Source: Massilia sp. H-1
Lineage (GTDB): Bacteria > Pseudomonadota > Gammaproteobacteria > Burkholderiales > Burkholderiaceae_D
Direction: 5' to 3'
Assembly (NCBI GenBank): GCA_024703915.1
Contig: CP087969.1
Span: 310,001-374,000, forward strand
Length of the DNA: 64,000 nucleotides
Shown here: positions 40,052 through 51,808 of the stretch, one piece after another
Position numbering within the stretch: position 1 is the stretch's first letter
How the letters are laid out: each line of letters begins with the position of its first letter
Notes under the pieces: model-generated
Databases searched by the model: none
The model's input: the letters and a program-made list of their open reading frames with translations, nothing else
Told to the model about the DNA's origin: nothing
Made by a program: the position numbers and the translations under genes

Positions 40052-43046
40052 ATGAGCGAAGAACAGGACGATATCGAGCAGATGCGCTCGGTAGCGCTGC
40101 GCAACGCCAACAGCGTGCTGGTGGCGCGCCAGCGCGCGAGCAGGAACTGCTCGAAGCGCGACGAACTGCGGCGCGCCAACACGCGCATGGAGAACATGCT
40201 CGAGAGCCTGACCGACGGCTTTTGCGCGGTCGACCTGTCCTGGCGCATCACCTACATCAATGGGCGCGCACTGGAACTGCTGTCGGCGCTGCACAAGCGG
40301 CGCGACGACCTGATGGGCCAGCAAATCTTCGACGTCTTCCCCGAACTGCGCGGCAGCACCATGGAAACCGAATGCCTGCGCGCGGTGGCGCTCCAGCAAA
40401 CGGTCAGCTTCGCCTTCTTCTACCCGCAGCTCGGCTGCTGGTTCGACCTGCGCGCCTATCCGTCGGCCGAAGGCCTGACCATGTACTTCCAGGACATCAC
40501 CCAGCGCAAGGCCGACGAACAAGCCCTGATCGACGGCAGCAACCGCCTGCAGGTGGCGCTGTCGGCCGGGCGCCTGGGCGACTGGCGCTGGGACACGGGG
40601 GCCGACCGCCTCACGCTGGGCGCACGCGCCGCCGAAATCTTCGGCCTGGCCGCCGAAGCGCCGCTGCCGTGGGCGGCGCTGCGCGAGCGCCTGCACGACG
40701 GCGACAAGGAAATGGCGCGCACCGAATTCCTGCAAGCGTTCGCCCAGCACACCGACCTGAACATCGAATGCCGGGTCGAGCGGCCCGGCAGCAGTCCTAG
40801 CTGGATCGGGGTGGTGGGCCGGGTCGATTACGACCGCGACGGCAAGGTGCTCGGCATGACCGGCGTGGTGCAGGACATCAGCACCCGCAAGAGCGCCGAA
40901 GACACGCTGCGCGAGTCCGAAGAAGTGCTGCGCGCGCTGGCCAATTCGATTCCGCAGCTGGCCTGGATGGCGCAGGCCGACGGCGCCATCGTCTGGTTCA
41001 ACAAGCGCTGGTACGAATACACGGGCACCACGCCGCAGCAGGTGGTCGGCTGGGGCTGGCAATCGACGCACGACCCGGAAGTGCTGCCGCAAATGCTGCA
41101 GCGCTGGCACGAATCCATCCGCACCGGCAACCCATTCGAAATGGAATACCCGATCCGCGGCGCCGACGGCCAGTACCGCTGGTTCCTCACGCGCGTCAAT
41201 GCGGTGCGCGACCGGCTCAGGGCACGTGGTGCGCTGGTTCGGCACCAATACCGACGTCGACCAGGTCAAGCGCGTCGAGCAAGCCCTGCGCGAAGAATCG
41301 AACGTGCTCGAGCTGCTCAACAGCACCGGCAGCGCCCTCGCCTCCCAGCGCGACCTCAAGTCGCTGCTGCAAACCGTCACCGACGCGGCCACCGGCATCA
41401 GCGGCGCGCGCTTCGGCGCCTTCTTCTATCACGGCAAAGACAGCGACGGCGACCTGTTCACCCTGTACACGCTGGCAGGCGCGGCGCCACCGAATTCGCG
41501 CAGTTCGGCCACCCGCGCGCCACCGAACTGTTCGGCCCCAGCCTGCGCGGCGAAGGCGTGGTGCGCTCGGACGACATTTCGCAGGACCCGCGCTACGGCC
41601 ACAACGCCCCCTTCTTCGGCATCCCCAACGGCCACCCGACCGTGCGCAGCTATCTGGCGGTGCCGGTGATCGCGCGCTCGGGCGAAGTGCTCGGCAGCCT
41701 GTTCTTCGGCCACCCGGAGCCGGGCATCTTCAGCGCCCGCACCGAACGCATCGTGGGCGGCATCGCGTCCCAGGCGGCGGTCGCAATCGACAACACGCGC
41801 CTGTACGAGGCGGCCCAGCACGCCGCCGAAGAGCGCAAGGTGCTGCTCGAGAGCGAACGCTCGGCCCGCGCCGAGGCTGAACGCACGAGCCAGATGAAAG
41901 ACGAATTTTTGGCCACCCTGTCGCACGAACTGCGCACGCCGCTGTCGGCCATCCTCGGCTGGGCCCAGGTCTTGCGGCGCGGCAGCCGCGACGCGGCCGA
42001 CCTGCAGCGCGGCCTGCAAACGATCGAGCGCAATGCGCGCGCCCAGGCCCAGCTGATCGAAGACTTGCTCGACATGAGCCGCATCACGTCCGGCAAGGTG
42101 CTGCTCGACATGCAGACCGTGGCGCCAGCCGTGTTCATCGACGCCGCCATCGAAACCGTGCGCCCGGCCGCGGACGCGAAAAACATCCGCCTCGAAAAAC
42201 ACTACGACCCGCAAGTGGGGCTGATCGCGGGCGACCCGGCCCGCCTGCAGCAAGTGATCTGGAACCTGCTGTCGAACGCGATCAAGTTCACCCCGCGCGA
42301 CGGCCTGGTGCGGATCATGCTCAAGAGCTTCGACGGCCACGTCGAGATCACGGTCGAAGACACCGGGGTCGGCATCAAGCCCGAATTCAAGGCCCACGTG
42401 TTCGAACGCTTCCGCCAGGGCGACGCCTCGACCACGCGCAAACATGGCGGCCTGGGTCTGGGCCTGTCGATCGTCAAGCACCTGATCGAGCAGCACGGCG
42501 GCACGGTGCGGGTCGACAGCGAGGGCGAGGAACAGGGCGCCAGCTTCACCATCGAACTGCTTAGCCGCCAACCGCCAGACCCTGTCTTCGCGCCCGGACC
42601 GCGCGCCCTACAGTCTGCCCTCGCCCCACACGCCGGACATCAAGCTGCGCGACTTGTCGCGCGTGAACGTGCTGGTGGTGGACGACGAAGCCGATGCGCG
42701 CGACCTGATCAACCGGATCTTGTCGGATTGCCATGCCAACGTGCGGACCGTCTCCAGCGCCGAGCACGCGCTGGCCGCGATCCGCGAACAGATTCCCGAC
42801 GTGCTCGTGAGCGACCTCGGCATGCCCGACGTCGACGGCTTCGAGCTGCTGGCGCGCGTGCAAGCGCTCGGACCTGGACAAGGTGGCAACATCCCGGCCG
42901 TGGCCCTGACCGCGTTTGCCCGTTCCGAAGACCGGCTCAAGGCGCTCGAAGCCGGTTTCCGGGCCCACATCCCCAAGCCGGTGGAACCGAGCGAATTGAT
43001 TGCCACAGTGGCATCAATGGCACCGGTACGCGCGCCAGCGCCCTAG
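40052..43046 (+). CDS. Multi-PAS-GAF hybrid histidine kinase
   Basis: About 998 residues, no membrane helix. Domain order: coiled front, PAS 1 (about 50-155; GFCAVDLSWRITYINGRALE), PAS 2 (165-285; ALSAGRLGDWRWDTGADRL), PAS 3 (290-415; SIPQLAWMAQADGAIVWFNK), GAF (430-590; LLQTVTDAATGISGARFGAF, then SYLAVPVIARSGEVLGSLFF), HisKA (TLSHELRTPLSAILGWAQVL with the phospho-histidine), HATPase (NLLSNAIKFTPRDG, GLGLGLSIVKHLIEQHGG) and a C-terminal receiver (VLVVDDEADARDLINRIL, VLVSDLGMPDVDGFEL). A cytoplasmic multi-input sensor. Breaks near 40140, 41218, 41482 and 42590. A REC-GGDEF gene follows and is a possible output. Confidence 0.85.
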
Positions 43047-43170
43047 CATTCAACGAAGATTGCCATTCCTACCCGCACACGCGGTCCTGTCCTACAAGAA
43101 ATGTTTGATTGACTGTTACACTGCTTCAATTGAGAATGACCCTGGCACTTTTATTGATCGAGATGACCGC

Positions 43171-44149
43171 ATGCCTAGCCGTGAAGATATCCTGAACGCA
43201 AAGATTCTGGTCGTAGACGATTCCGCCGACAATATCGAATTGATGGAAGAGATATTGCGCGGGGAAGGCTATGCCTGCGTCAGCTCGACCATGCTGCCCG
43301 AACAAGTGTGTCCCCTGCACCGCCAGCACAATTACGACCTGATCCTGCTCGACCTGCAAATGCCGGGGCTGAACGGCTTCCAGGTGATGAAGGGCCTCAA
43401 GGAAATCGAACACGGCGGCTACCTGCCGGTCCTGGCCCTCACGGCCCAGCCCAGCTTCAAGATCGCCGCCCTCGAAGCGGGCGCGCGACTTCATCAGCAA
43501 ACCCTTCGACCTGCTCGAAGTGCACAAGCGCATCCACAACATGCTCGAAGTGCGCCTGCTGTACAAGGAACTGGCCCAGTACAGCCGCGCCCAGCAGGAA
43601 CTGGCGCTGCACGACGCGCTGACCGGCTTGCCGAACCGGCGCCTGCTCGAAGACCGCATCGAAACCACGCTCCAGCATGCCAGCCGCAATCACCACAAGG
43701 CGGCCATCATGTACCTGGACCTGGATGGCTTCAAGGCCATCAACGATACCTACGGCCATGCCTACGGCGACGAAGTGCTCAAGATCGTCGCGCAGCGCCT
43801 GGTGGCCAGCTCGCGCAAGGAAGACACGGTAGCCCGCCTCGGGGGCGACGAATTCATGGTCGTGCTGGGCGAAGTGAGCAGCCTGACCGACGCCCAGGGC
43901 CCGGCCGCCAAGCTGGTGGAAGCGGTCTCGGAACCGTTTTTCATCAATGACCTGACGCTGCGCCTGTCGACCAGCATCGGCATCAGCATTTATCCGGACG
44001 ATGCGGAAACCGTGGACGCGCTGATCAGCATTGCCGATTACGCCCTGTATGAAGCCAAGCGCGGCGGCAAGAACCGTTTTTGCGCCACCTCGGCCTCATC
44101 GCCGCGGTCCTGCCTGTCCAAAAAAGTTAACCTGTCGCCAGGCCGCTGA
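43171..44149 (+). CDS. REC-GGDEF response regulator (PleD-like diguanylate cyclase)
   Basis: About 326 residues. The receiver occupies 10-130 (ILVVDDSADNIELMEEIL, LILLDLQMPGLNGFQVM, FISKPFDLLEVH). The GGDEF domain follows (DALTGLPNRRLLEDRIETTL, MYLDLDGFKAINDTYGHAYG, and an intact LGGDEF loop). RKED, five residues before the loop, is an RxxD inhibitory site. Phosphorylation by one of the neighbouring kinases should switch on cyclic di-GMP synthesis. One break near 43485, between receiver helix 4 and strand 5. The 123 bases before it separate it from the hybrid kinase. Confidence 0.9.
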
Positions 44150-44178
44150 GTCAACAGCGGACGCGCGACAGTGCCGCA

Positions 44179-44661
<483 letters not shown>

Positions 44662-44693
44662 TTAACCCTTATTGCACCCGCGCACGATTGCTT

Positions 44694-44722
44694 TTTGACA
44701 CTCCAATAGGCCATTGCTATGA
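44694..44722 (+). promoter_or_regulatory. Strong sigma-70 promoter
   Basis: TTGACA (44694-44699), a 17-base spacer and TATGAT (44717-44722). It should transcribe the REC-kinase-REC gene with a leader of about 120 bases. The leader contains no obvious hairpin. Confidence 0.75.
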
Positions 44723-44849
44723 TGGGCAAATTGTCGTGCGCGCTTGCGCCAGCGTTGACCCTTTTCACCGGGAATAGAAATCGCGCTCTGCTATCCTGTG
44801 TGCTGGGCCTACTGAGTCACAAACAATTCATGTGCAGCACAGGAACGAC

Positions 44850-46472
44850 GTGCCAAAAATAGAAAAACCGAAAATCCTCGTCGTCAACGACGATGCCGCG
44901 AGCTTGCTGGCCCTGACCAGCCTGCTTGATCAATGGGCAGAGGATTCCGGCTATCACGTCATTTCGGCGCGCTCGGGGCAGGAAGCGCTGCGCCAGGTCT
45001 TGCTGCACGACTTTGCCGTCATTCTGCTCGACGTCAACATGCCCGGCATGGACGGGTTTGAAACGGCCGAAGCGATCCACCAGCGGGCCCGCTCGGCCGA
45101 CATTCCCATCATCTTCGTGACCGCCTTTCTGGCCGACGAGATCGACCGCCTCAAGGCTTACCAGCGCGGCGCCGCCGATTTCCTGTTCACCCCGGTCATC
45201 CCGCAAATCCTGCATGCCAAGATCCAGGTGTTCGTGGCGCTGGCCACCAAGAACGAAGAACTCAAGCGCCAGGCGCACAAGCTGAGCCAGCGCACGACCG
45301 AACTGACCGCCACCAACAAGCGCCTCACCCGCGAAATGGAAGAGCGCCAGGCGGCCGAGCGCAAGAGCCACGCCAAGGATGAATTCCTGGCCATGCTGGG
45401 GCACGAACTGCGCAATCCCCTGTCGGCCATCAGCAGCGCCGCCGCCCTGATCGGCCTGCCCTCGGCCTAGCGCCGAGACAGTCGGACGGGCCAAGCAAAT
45501 CATCCAGCGCCAGAGCCAGCACCTGTCGCGCATCGTCGACGATTTGCTCGACCTGTCGCGCGCCATGTCGGGCAAGATCCTGCTGTCGCGCCAGCCGGTC
45601 GAAGTGTCGGCCATGGTCTCGGCCTGCCTCGACACCTTCCGCGCCACCGGGCGCACCGGCAATTACCAGCTCAACCTGTCGCTGACGCATGGCTGGGTTG
45701 ACGGCGACCCGACCCGGCTCGAACAAATCGCCACCAACCTGATCGACAACGCGCTCAAGTACACCCCGCCCGGCGGCGTGATCGACATTGCCGTGCACGA
45801 AGAAGGCGAGGACGTGGTGCTCACCGTGCGCGACACGGGCGTGGGCATCTCCGAAGAATTGCTGCCCCATGTATTCGACGTGTTCGTCCAGGCCAGCACC
45901 ACGCTCGACCGCTCCCAGGGCGGACTGGGGATCGGCCTGGCCCTGGTGCGGCGCCTGGTGGAACTGCACGGCGGCACCGTCAGCGCCGAGAGCGACGGCG
46001 CCGCGGCAGTAGCAGCACGTTTACCATCCGCCTGCCGCGCGCGGTGCCGGTCACGGTGGCTGGAAGTGCGGACCAGCTCGCCTGCGGACGCGGGCAAGCC
46101 GAGCGTGCTGCTGATCGAAGACAATGACGACGGGCGCGAAATGATGGCCACCATGCTCGACGCCTGCGGCTATCCGGTCGAGCACGCGGCCGACGGCTTG
46201 CAGGGGGTGCAGATGGCGCTGGCGCACTGTCCGGACGTGGCCCTGGTCGACATCGGCCTGCCCGGCATCGACGGCTACGAAGTGGCGCGCCGCCTGCGCG
46301 CCAACGAGGGCACGCGCGGCATCAAGCTGATCGCCCTGACCGGCTACGGCCTGGCCGAAGACCAGCGGCGCGTGCTCGACGCCGGCTACTCGACATGCAC
46401 CTGGTCAAGCCGGTCGACATCCGCCTGCTGCTCGAAGCGATCTCGCAATGCGCCCCCACCCCGGCCGCCTGA
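44850..46472 (+). CDS. REC-HisKA-HATPase-REC hybrid kinase
   Basis: About 540 residues. Receiver 1 (5-125; ILVVNDDAASLLALTSLL, VILLDVNMPGMDGFETA), a coiled coil (ELKRQAHKLSQRTTELTATN), HisKA (AMLGHELRNPLSAISSAAAL), HATPase ([42 protein letters not shown]) and receiver 2 (VLLIEDNDDGREMMATML, VALVDIGLPGIDGYEVARRL). The GTG at 44850 is preferred because AGGAAC precedes it; a GTG at 44832 is in frame. Site errors at 45465-45471 (PSASAET) and breaks near 46010 and 46395. The layout is that of a soluble phosphorelay hub that could receive phosphate from another kinase. Confidence 0.85.
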
Positions 46473-46548
46473 GGCAGGCGCGCACGGCTGCCCACGACAC
46501 CGCCTGGCGGCTGTTGTATGATTTCAGAAACATTGACTGAGTTCCAGC

Positions 46549-47298
46549 ATGAGCGCAAGCGGCCCCGAACAACTTGAAGCGCAGATCGCCTTGCGCGTGG
46601 CAGAGCGCACCGCCGACCTGTCCGAACTGCTCGGGCACGTGGCCACCTGCTGGGACGACGAGCGGCGCCAGCTGGCGCGCCAGCTGCACGACACGCTGGG
46701 CTCGTCCATGACGGCACTGACCATGCACCTGGCCCTGCTGACCCAGCAGTTGCTTAAGCCGACCCGGCCCTGCAGCAGCGCACCGCCCAGATGAAAACGC
46801 TGTTAATGAACATCATCAACAGCAACCGCGCCATGCAGGCGACGATCTGGAACGACAAACTTGAATTTCTCGGCATCCGCGCCGCGCTGGCCGAGCTGGT
46901 GGCCCAGTTCGGCACCGAGCACGGCCTGGTGGCCCGGGTCAGCCTGCCCGAGGACGAGCGCGCCTGCGGGCGCGAACAGGGCGTGGCCCTGCTGCGCACG
47001 CTCGAAGAAGGCTTGCGCAACGTCGCCGCCCATGCTTAGAGCGCCAGCGAAGTCGACGTCGTCCTCGACGACAACGACGACGCCATCATGCTGACCGTGC
47101 GCGACAACGGCATCGGCCCCGGCAAGTACGACGCCCGGGCCCACGACTGCCACGGCCTGCGCCTGCTGCGCGAACGCGCGACTACCTGGGCGGCGAACTG
47201 ACGGTGGCCGCGGCGCCGCAGCGCGCGGCACCGACCTGACCATCACCCTTCCGCGCAGCAGCGGCCGTCGCGGCCTGAGGGTTTCTAATGGAGCTTGA
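46549..47298 (+). CDS. NarX/DegS-type (HisKA_3) histidine kinase
   Basis: About 245 residues, short and soluble. HisKA_3 is recognised by DERRQLARQLHDTLGSSMTA with the phospho-histidine in QLHDTLG; the HATPase follows with LLRTLEEGLRNVAAHA (N box), LTVRDNGIGPG, LRLLRERADYLGGEL and RGTDLTITLPR. It has no input domain or receiver partner nearby, so its NarL-type regulator must lie elsewhere. Site errors at 46752-46759 and 47036 (the latter in-frame, +3), other breaks near 47180 and 47220. The stop overlaps the convergent NDH-2 gene by about 14 bases; the exact end is uncertain. Confidence 0.75.
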
Positions 47299-48589
47299 CC
47301 AGCGGTGAACTGCGCTTGATCAGGAAGCGCGCCACCGCCAGCACCCCCGTCTTGAGCACGCCCAGCACGGCCGCGTGGTGCATCAGGTGCAGGCTCGCAT
47401 ACATCATGCGCGCGAACAGGCCATCAACGAAAAAGCTCAGTCCCTTGAGCGAACCCATCAGGCTGCCGACCGAACTGCGGTGCCCGAACGACACCAGCGA
47501 ACCGTAATCGACATACACATAGGGCTGTTCCGTGGTAAAACTGCTTGCGTGGCCAGGCGCAGGAAGTGGCGGCGCAGGTAATCGGCTTGCTGGTGCGCGG
47601 CCTGAGCGCGGCGGCACCTGCTTGCCGGACGGGTCGATATTGGCCGCGCAGTCGCCCAGCGCGTAAATGGCCTGGCAGCCTTTCACGCGCAGCATGCCGT
47701 CCACCTCGATCTGGCCGCCCTTGTTGGTCGGCAGCCCCAGCTGGCCCAGGAAGGCGGGCGCGCGGATGCCTACCGCCCACACGCACAGGCTGGCCGGATA
47801 CACGTTTCCGGCCGCGTCCAGCACCCGGCTAAGCCTCGATCACGCTGACGCGGCAGTCGGTCACGACCGTCACGCCCCGTTCGAGCAGCAGCTTGTGGGC
47901 GGCCGCCGCCACCCGCTCCGGCAGCGGCGCCAGGATGCGCGCCGCCCCTTCGAGCAGAGTGATGCGCACGTCGCGGCGCGGATCGAGCTGCATGAAACCG
48001 TAGGCCGCGTAGACCCCGCTCGCTTCGCGCAATTCCGCCGCCAGCTCGACCCCGGTGGCGCCGCCGCCGATGATGACGACATCGACCTGGCCGTCGCCGC
48101 CGCAGTGCAGCGCGCGTCGGCCCGGGCCAGTTGCTTGAGCAGGGCCAGGCGGAACTGTTCGGCGTCTTCGGCCGCGTTCAGGGAAATGGTGTGTTGCTGG
48201 GCGCCGGGGACGCCGAAGTAATTCGAGGTGCTGCCCACGGCGATCACGAGCGCGCCAAAGGCGATCGTGCGCTCGGGCAGGATCTGCTCGCCGTCGTCGG
48301 TGCACACGGCTGCCACGTTCAGGGTATGGGCTTGGGGGTCAAGCGCGCACAGGGCGCCGTAGACGAAGGTGAAGCCATTGTCGTGCGCCAGCATCTGGTA
48401 GGACAAGCCTTCCTGGTGCAGGTCGAGCGTGCTTAAGCCGCCACTTCATGCAGCGACGGTTTCCAGATATGGGTGAGCTTAGGCTATCGACCAGCATGAC
48501 CCTGGCGGGGCCCAGCTTGCGCCCCAGTTTGCTTGCCAGTTCGAGGCCATGCTACCCCGCCTCCTACAATCACGATCTCGCCACGCACG
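47285..48589 (-). CDS. ndh: Type II NADH:quinone oxidoreductase (NDH-2)
   Basis: About 430 residues. Two dinucleotide-binding folds: EIVIVGGGVAGLELASKLG at the N-terminus for FAD and VDVVIIGGGATGVELAAELR near residue 165 for NADH. The quinone-site region with ALGDCAANIDPSGKQVPPRAQ and the C-terminal amphipathic anchor (SLMGSLKGLSFFVDGLFARM, LIKRSSPLVKLH) are clear. It oxidises NADH at the inner membrane without proton pumping and feeds the quinone pool used by the terminal oxidases. The start is GTG at 48589 (MRGEIVIVGGG). Many breaks: 47540, 47620, 47830, 48110, 48435, 48482 and 48553. Confidence 0.85.
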
Positions 48590-48658
48590 CCCGCTCCCGT
48601 TCACATAGATGACAAACAGTCTACTACGTGAAGGGGACGCGCAGGCACGGCGCGTGGA

Positions 48659-49157
48659 TCAGTCCTTGTGCTTGCCGTGGCCCTTGCCGTGGCCGTGGCC
48701 ATGGCCGCGGTCATCGTCACGGTCGTCGCGGCGGTCGTCACGGTAATCGCGGCGGTCGTCGTGGCGGTCGTCGTGGTAGTCGCGGCGGTCATCGCGGCGG
48801 TCATAGTCGCGGCCGCCGTGCGCACTGCGGTAGCGCGGTGCGTAGGTATTGTTATACCAGTCGTCCTTGACGAAGTAGACCTGGCGGCCGCAGGCGTTGT
48901 AAGCGCCGCAGTGCTTGCCCCACTTCTTCATGTGGCCTGGCGGGACGCGCAGGTAGAGCGGCTCGGCGCGTACATAGCGCAGGGCTGCGTTCGATAATGA
49001 TCGGCTCGGCGTAGACGACCGGCGGCGCACGGAAATCGCCCAGTTCGATCTGGCCGTAGAAGCCAGGCTGACCGATATTGATGCTCACGCCCACTTCCGC
49101 ATTGGCCTTAAGCGGCATGGCGAACAGCAGCGCGGCTGCAAAGATCACTTTTTTCAT
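48659..49157 (-). CDS. Exported protein with Asp/Arg repeat and His/Gly tail
   Basis: About 165 residues. Signal peptide (VIFAAALLFAMPLKANA), then VGVSINIGQPGFYGQIELGD and a globular part with two cysteines (HMKKWGKHCGAYNACGRQVYF) that can form a disulphide. From about residue 115 the chain becomes a tandem of RRDDRRDYHDD-type units ending in GHGHGHGKGHGKHKD. The repeat is strongly charged of both signs and the tail could bind metal ions. This is a common layout in small periplasmic proteins of Oxalobacteraceae, with no assigned role. One break near 48985. Confidence 0.65.
48700..48815. repeat. Degenerate CGGTCGTCG-type coding repeat
   Basis: Repeated 9-15-base units of CGGTCGTC/GCGGCGGTC encode the alternating Arg/Asp/His/Tyr stretch of the exported protein. 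The units are in frame (multiples of three). Confidence 0.6.
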
Positions 49158-49297
49158 TTTGATTACCTCTATTGTGTTAACGATACGCCTTCAGGCAGCA
49201 GCCACTATGGTCGTGGAATACTGATAAGTTTAACAGAGGCAACACCAAATTCCGTGCGCCAGCGCACACTGAAACTATTTCTTACAGTTTATATCTG

Positions 49298-50070
49298 TTA
49301 CATGTTGCGAAACAGCGCCATGAAGGGTTGACTGACCGACAGCGTTTCTGGCCGCTGTTTCAGGCGCACGATCCCGCGTCCCGTTTCGTCGCGCGTGATC
49401 GAGGCGATCGCGCGCAGGTTGACGATGGTCGAGCGGTGGATCTGCTTGAAGATGTTCGGATCGAGCACGTCAAGCAGTTCGCGGATCGGCTTGCGCAGCA
49501 GCGCTTCATCCACCGCCGTCATCACCACCGTGTACTTGGTGTCGGACTGGAAGTAGACGATGTCCTCGACCATGATCAGGCGCGTTTCGCTGCTTGGCTG
49601 CTGGCAGTCAGCCACACCAGCGGCGGTTCCTTGCTGGTATTGGCGATCCCCTGCCCCAGCCTGGCCACCAGTTCGGCCAGCGCGGCCGCGTCGTGGCTGC
49701 CGCTTTCAAGGCGCGTTTTGATGCGCGCCACCGTCGCCTCCAGCCGCTGGCGCACCACCGGCTTGAGCAGGTAGTCGACCGCGCCGCGGTCGAAGGCGTC
49801 CAGCGCGTACTGGTCGTAGGCGGTCACGAACACGGCCTGGGTGCGGGCGCTGGCCTGGGGCAGCGCGGCCGCCACTTCGAGGCCGGTCAGGCCCGGCATG
49901 CGGATGTCGAGGAAAGCGACTTCCGGCTGGTGCTCGGCGATCGCTTCGAGCGCGCTGCCGCCGTCGTCGCAGGCGGCCACGATCTCGAGTTCGGGCCAGA
50001 CCTGGGCCAGCATCTGGACCAGCGCATCGCGCAGCAGGGTTTCGTCTTCGGCAATGACACACTTAGGCAT
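49298..50070 (-). CDS. LytTR-family response regulator (second pair)
   Basis: About 257 residues. Receiver at 1-120 (KCVIAEDETLLRDALVQML, VAFLDIRMPGLTGLEVAAAL, DYLLKPVVRQRLEA), linker, then LytTR domain (LIMVEDIVYFQSDTKYTVVM, IFKQIHRSTIVNLRAIASIT, RPETLSVSQPFMALFRNM). The start ATG at 50070 lies inside the last codons of the LytS-type kinase gene (8-base overlap), so the pair is translationally coupled. One break near 49600, in the linker. It resembles the pair at 4775-6690 in design but is not a recent duplicate, as the linkers and kinase input regions differ. Confidence 0.85.
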
Positions 50071-51324
50071 GTTCGGCTCCCTTGGCCGGGTTGAGCGGCA
50101 CGGTGATGGTGGCTGCCACACCGGCCGGGAAGTTGGCGACAATCGCAAAGCTGGCGGCGCTGCCGTAGGCCAGGCGCAGGCGCTCGCGCACATTGCGCAA
50201 GCCGATCCCGGTGCCCCCGCCTTCGGCTGAGAAGCCGCGGCCGTCGTCGGCGACCGTGACCGCCACGCTGGTCTCGGACGGACGGGCCAGTATCCACACG
50301 GTGCCCCCGCCCGGCTTCGATTCGAGGCCGTGCTTGATCGCGTTCTCGACCAGGGTTTGCAGCATCATGGTCGGGAACTGCACCGTGCGCAGGGGTTGGC
50401 GCCACCTCGATCTGCAGCTGCAGGCGGCTGCCCATGCGGATCTTGAGGATATCGAGGTAAGCCTGGGCCCGTTCGAGCTCTTCGCCGATGGTCGAGAGCG
50501 CGTCTTCGGTGCGCGGCAGCGAGTGGCGCAGATACAGGATCAGATTGCCGAGCATCTCGTCGGCGCGGGCCGGATCGGTGCGGGTGAGCAGCTGGGCGCT
50601 GGCCAGGGTGTTGTACAGGAAGTGGGGCTCGACCTGGGCGTGCAGCAGCGACAGCTTGGCCACCGTCAGCTCTTTTCGGTCGCGGTCTGGGCCACGCTGG
50701 CCGTCTCGCGGCGGCGCAGTTCGGCCACCCGGCGCGTGACCGAGCGCACGATGGCTTCGGCGTTTTCCAGGTTGGTGCCGAAGTCGACGATGAAGCCGTC
50801 GGTCCAGGCGCTGCGTTCCGGTTCGCACAGCAGCGTGACGCTGCTTGGCGTCGCCGTTGGGCGTAACCGTCATCAGGATCTGGTTGCGGCGGGTGCGGAA
50901 GTATTCCGAGAAGCGCCACGGGGCCGCGTCGCCGCGGTAGGGATCGAAGCGCTTGATCTTGGCGCGCACCTGCAGGCTGTCGCGCGCGGTGTCGACTTCC
51001 TCGATGCCGGGCAGTTCGCGGATGGCCGCCTCCACCATGTCGAAGGCGACACCGGCCTCGAACGGGATTTCGATCTGGCGCCGCTGGCGGTTCTGACAGC
51101 GCGGACGCATCGATGGTGCCGGTAATCAGGCGCACCCGGCGCAGGTGGGAGAAGGCGGTGACGATCACGAAACCGCACACCAGCCAGCCGAGCAGCACGA
51201 AGAAGCCGCCGCTGGCCTACTCGACATCGCGCAGGAAGGTTTCGTTAACGAGGATCGCGCACAGCAGGTAGGTCAGAAACCAGGCCAGCGTGAGGCGGAA
51301 AATAAAGAAGAAGCTAGTCATCAT
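50063..51324 (-). CDS. LytS-type membrane histidine kinase (second pair)
   Basis: About 418 residues. Two N-terminal membrane helices (FFFIFRLTLAWFLTYLLCAI and FFVLLGWLVCGFVIVTAF), a cytoplasmic input of about 130 residues not assigned to a family (IEIPFEAGVAFDMVEAAIRE, FRTRRNQILMTVTPNGDA), the His_kinase domain (HAQVEPHFLYNTLASAQLL) and HATPase (LVENAIKHGLESKPGGG, GTGIGLRNVRERLRLAYG). The start at 51324 is the second of several possible ATGs and lacks a strong ribosome site. Breaks near 50393, 50680, 50840, 51090 and 51218. It should phosphorylate the overlapping LytTR regulator. Confidence 0.82.
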
Positions 51325-51429
51325 GATCAGGGGTTCCAGGTCAGTGGGCGTGAAAAAGCATAGCAAGGCCGCCCGCCGAGTTTCGGCATTATCCGACAGA
51401 ACCGCCAAAGCGCCGACGAAACCGCAAAA

Positions 51430-51530
51430 TTCCACAATCAGGGTCAGACCTCAATACTGCAACTAGTTGCAGTATTGAGGTCTGACCCCGATTCTGGAAC
51501 TAGTTGCAGAATGGAGGTCTGAGCCCGAAT
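51430..51530. repeat. Palindromic repeat (GGGGTCAGACC type), copy 2 plus degenerate half
   Basis: 51430-51500 repeats the element at 33854-33922: GGGTCAGACCTCAATACTGC and its mirror GCAGTATTGAGGTCTGACCC meet at AACTAGTT, making a perfect palindrome of about 24-bp arms. Then a decayed half-copy follows (AACTAGTTGCAGAATGGAGG, then TCTGAGCCCGAATT). Both copies share the flank TTCCACAATC. Confidence 0.88.
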
Positions 51531-51603
51531 TGGGGCCGCGTTGCAAGGCTGGCGCCATGCCACTTGCTTCGGACTAGGATGGCGGTTTGGAGGGGAGACG
51601 CCC

Positions 51604-51727
51604 ATGAAAACGCTGCTGCGGCCGGTCGCGGCCGCCCTCGCCTGCGCCACGCTGCTGCTGGCTTAGCTGCCAGGACCGCCACGATCCGGTCAAGCCGACC
51701 GTCACCGCGTCCCGCCCGGCGCACTGA
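51604..51727 (+). CDS. Tiny lipoprotein
   Basis: About 40 residues, too short for routine calling. MKTLLRPVAAALACATLLLA is followed by SC, a clean lipobox (L-A-S-C), then a short hydrophilic tail (QDRHDPVKPTVTASRPAH). As written, TTAG at 51662-51665 breaks it; restoring GCCAGC gives the lipobox in frame. Small entericidin-like or LptM-like lipoproteins have this layout; the role is not known. It lies between a palindromic repeat and a DEAD-box helicase. Confidence 0.55.
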
Positions 51728-51808
51728 TACCGCCCGGTTTCGCCCCGGGCCGCCCCGGACAGGGTAAACTGTCGGCTTCCACACGTTTTGCCGCCAGGCC
51801 GCTCCCCT

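Noticed and set aside
44755-44800. Second promoter TTGACC...TATCCT upstream of the REC-kinase gene
   Set aside because: The spacing between the two boxes is about 31 bases, far from the 16-18 needed. The upstream TTGACA-17-TATGAT fits instead.
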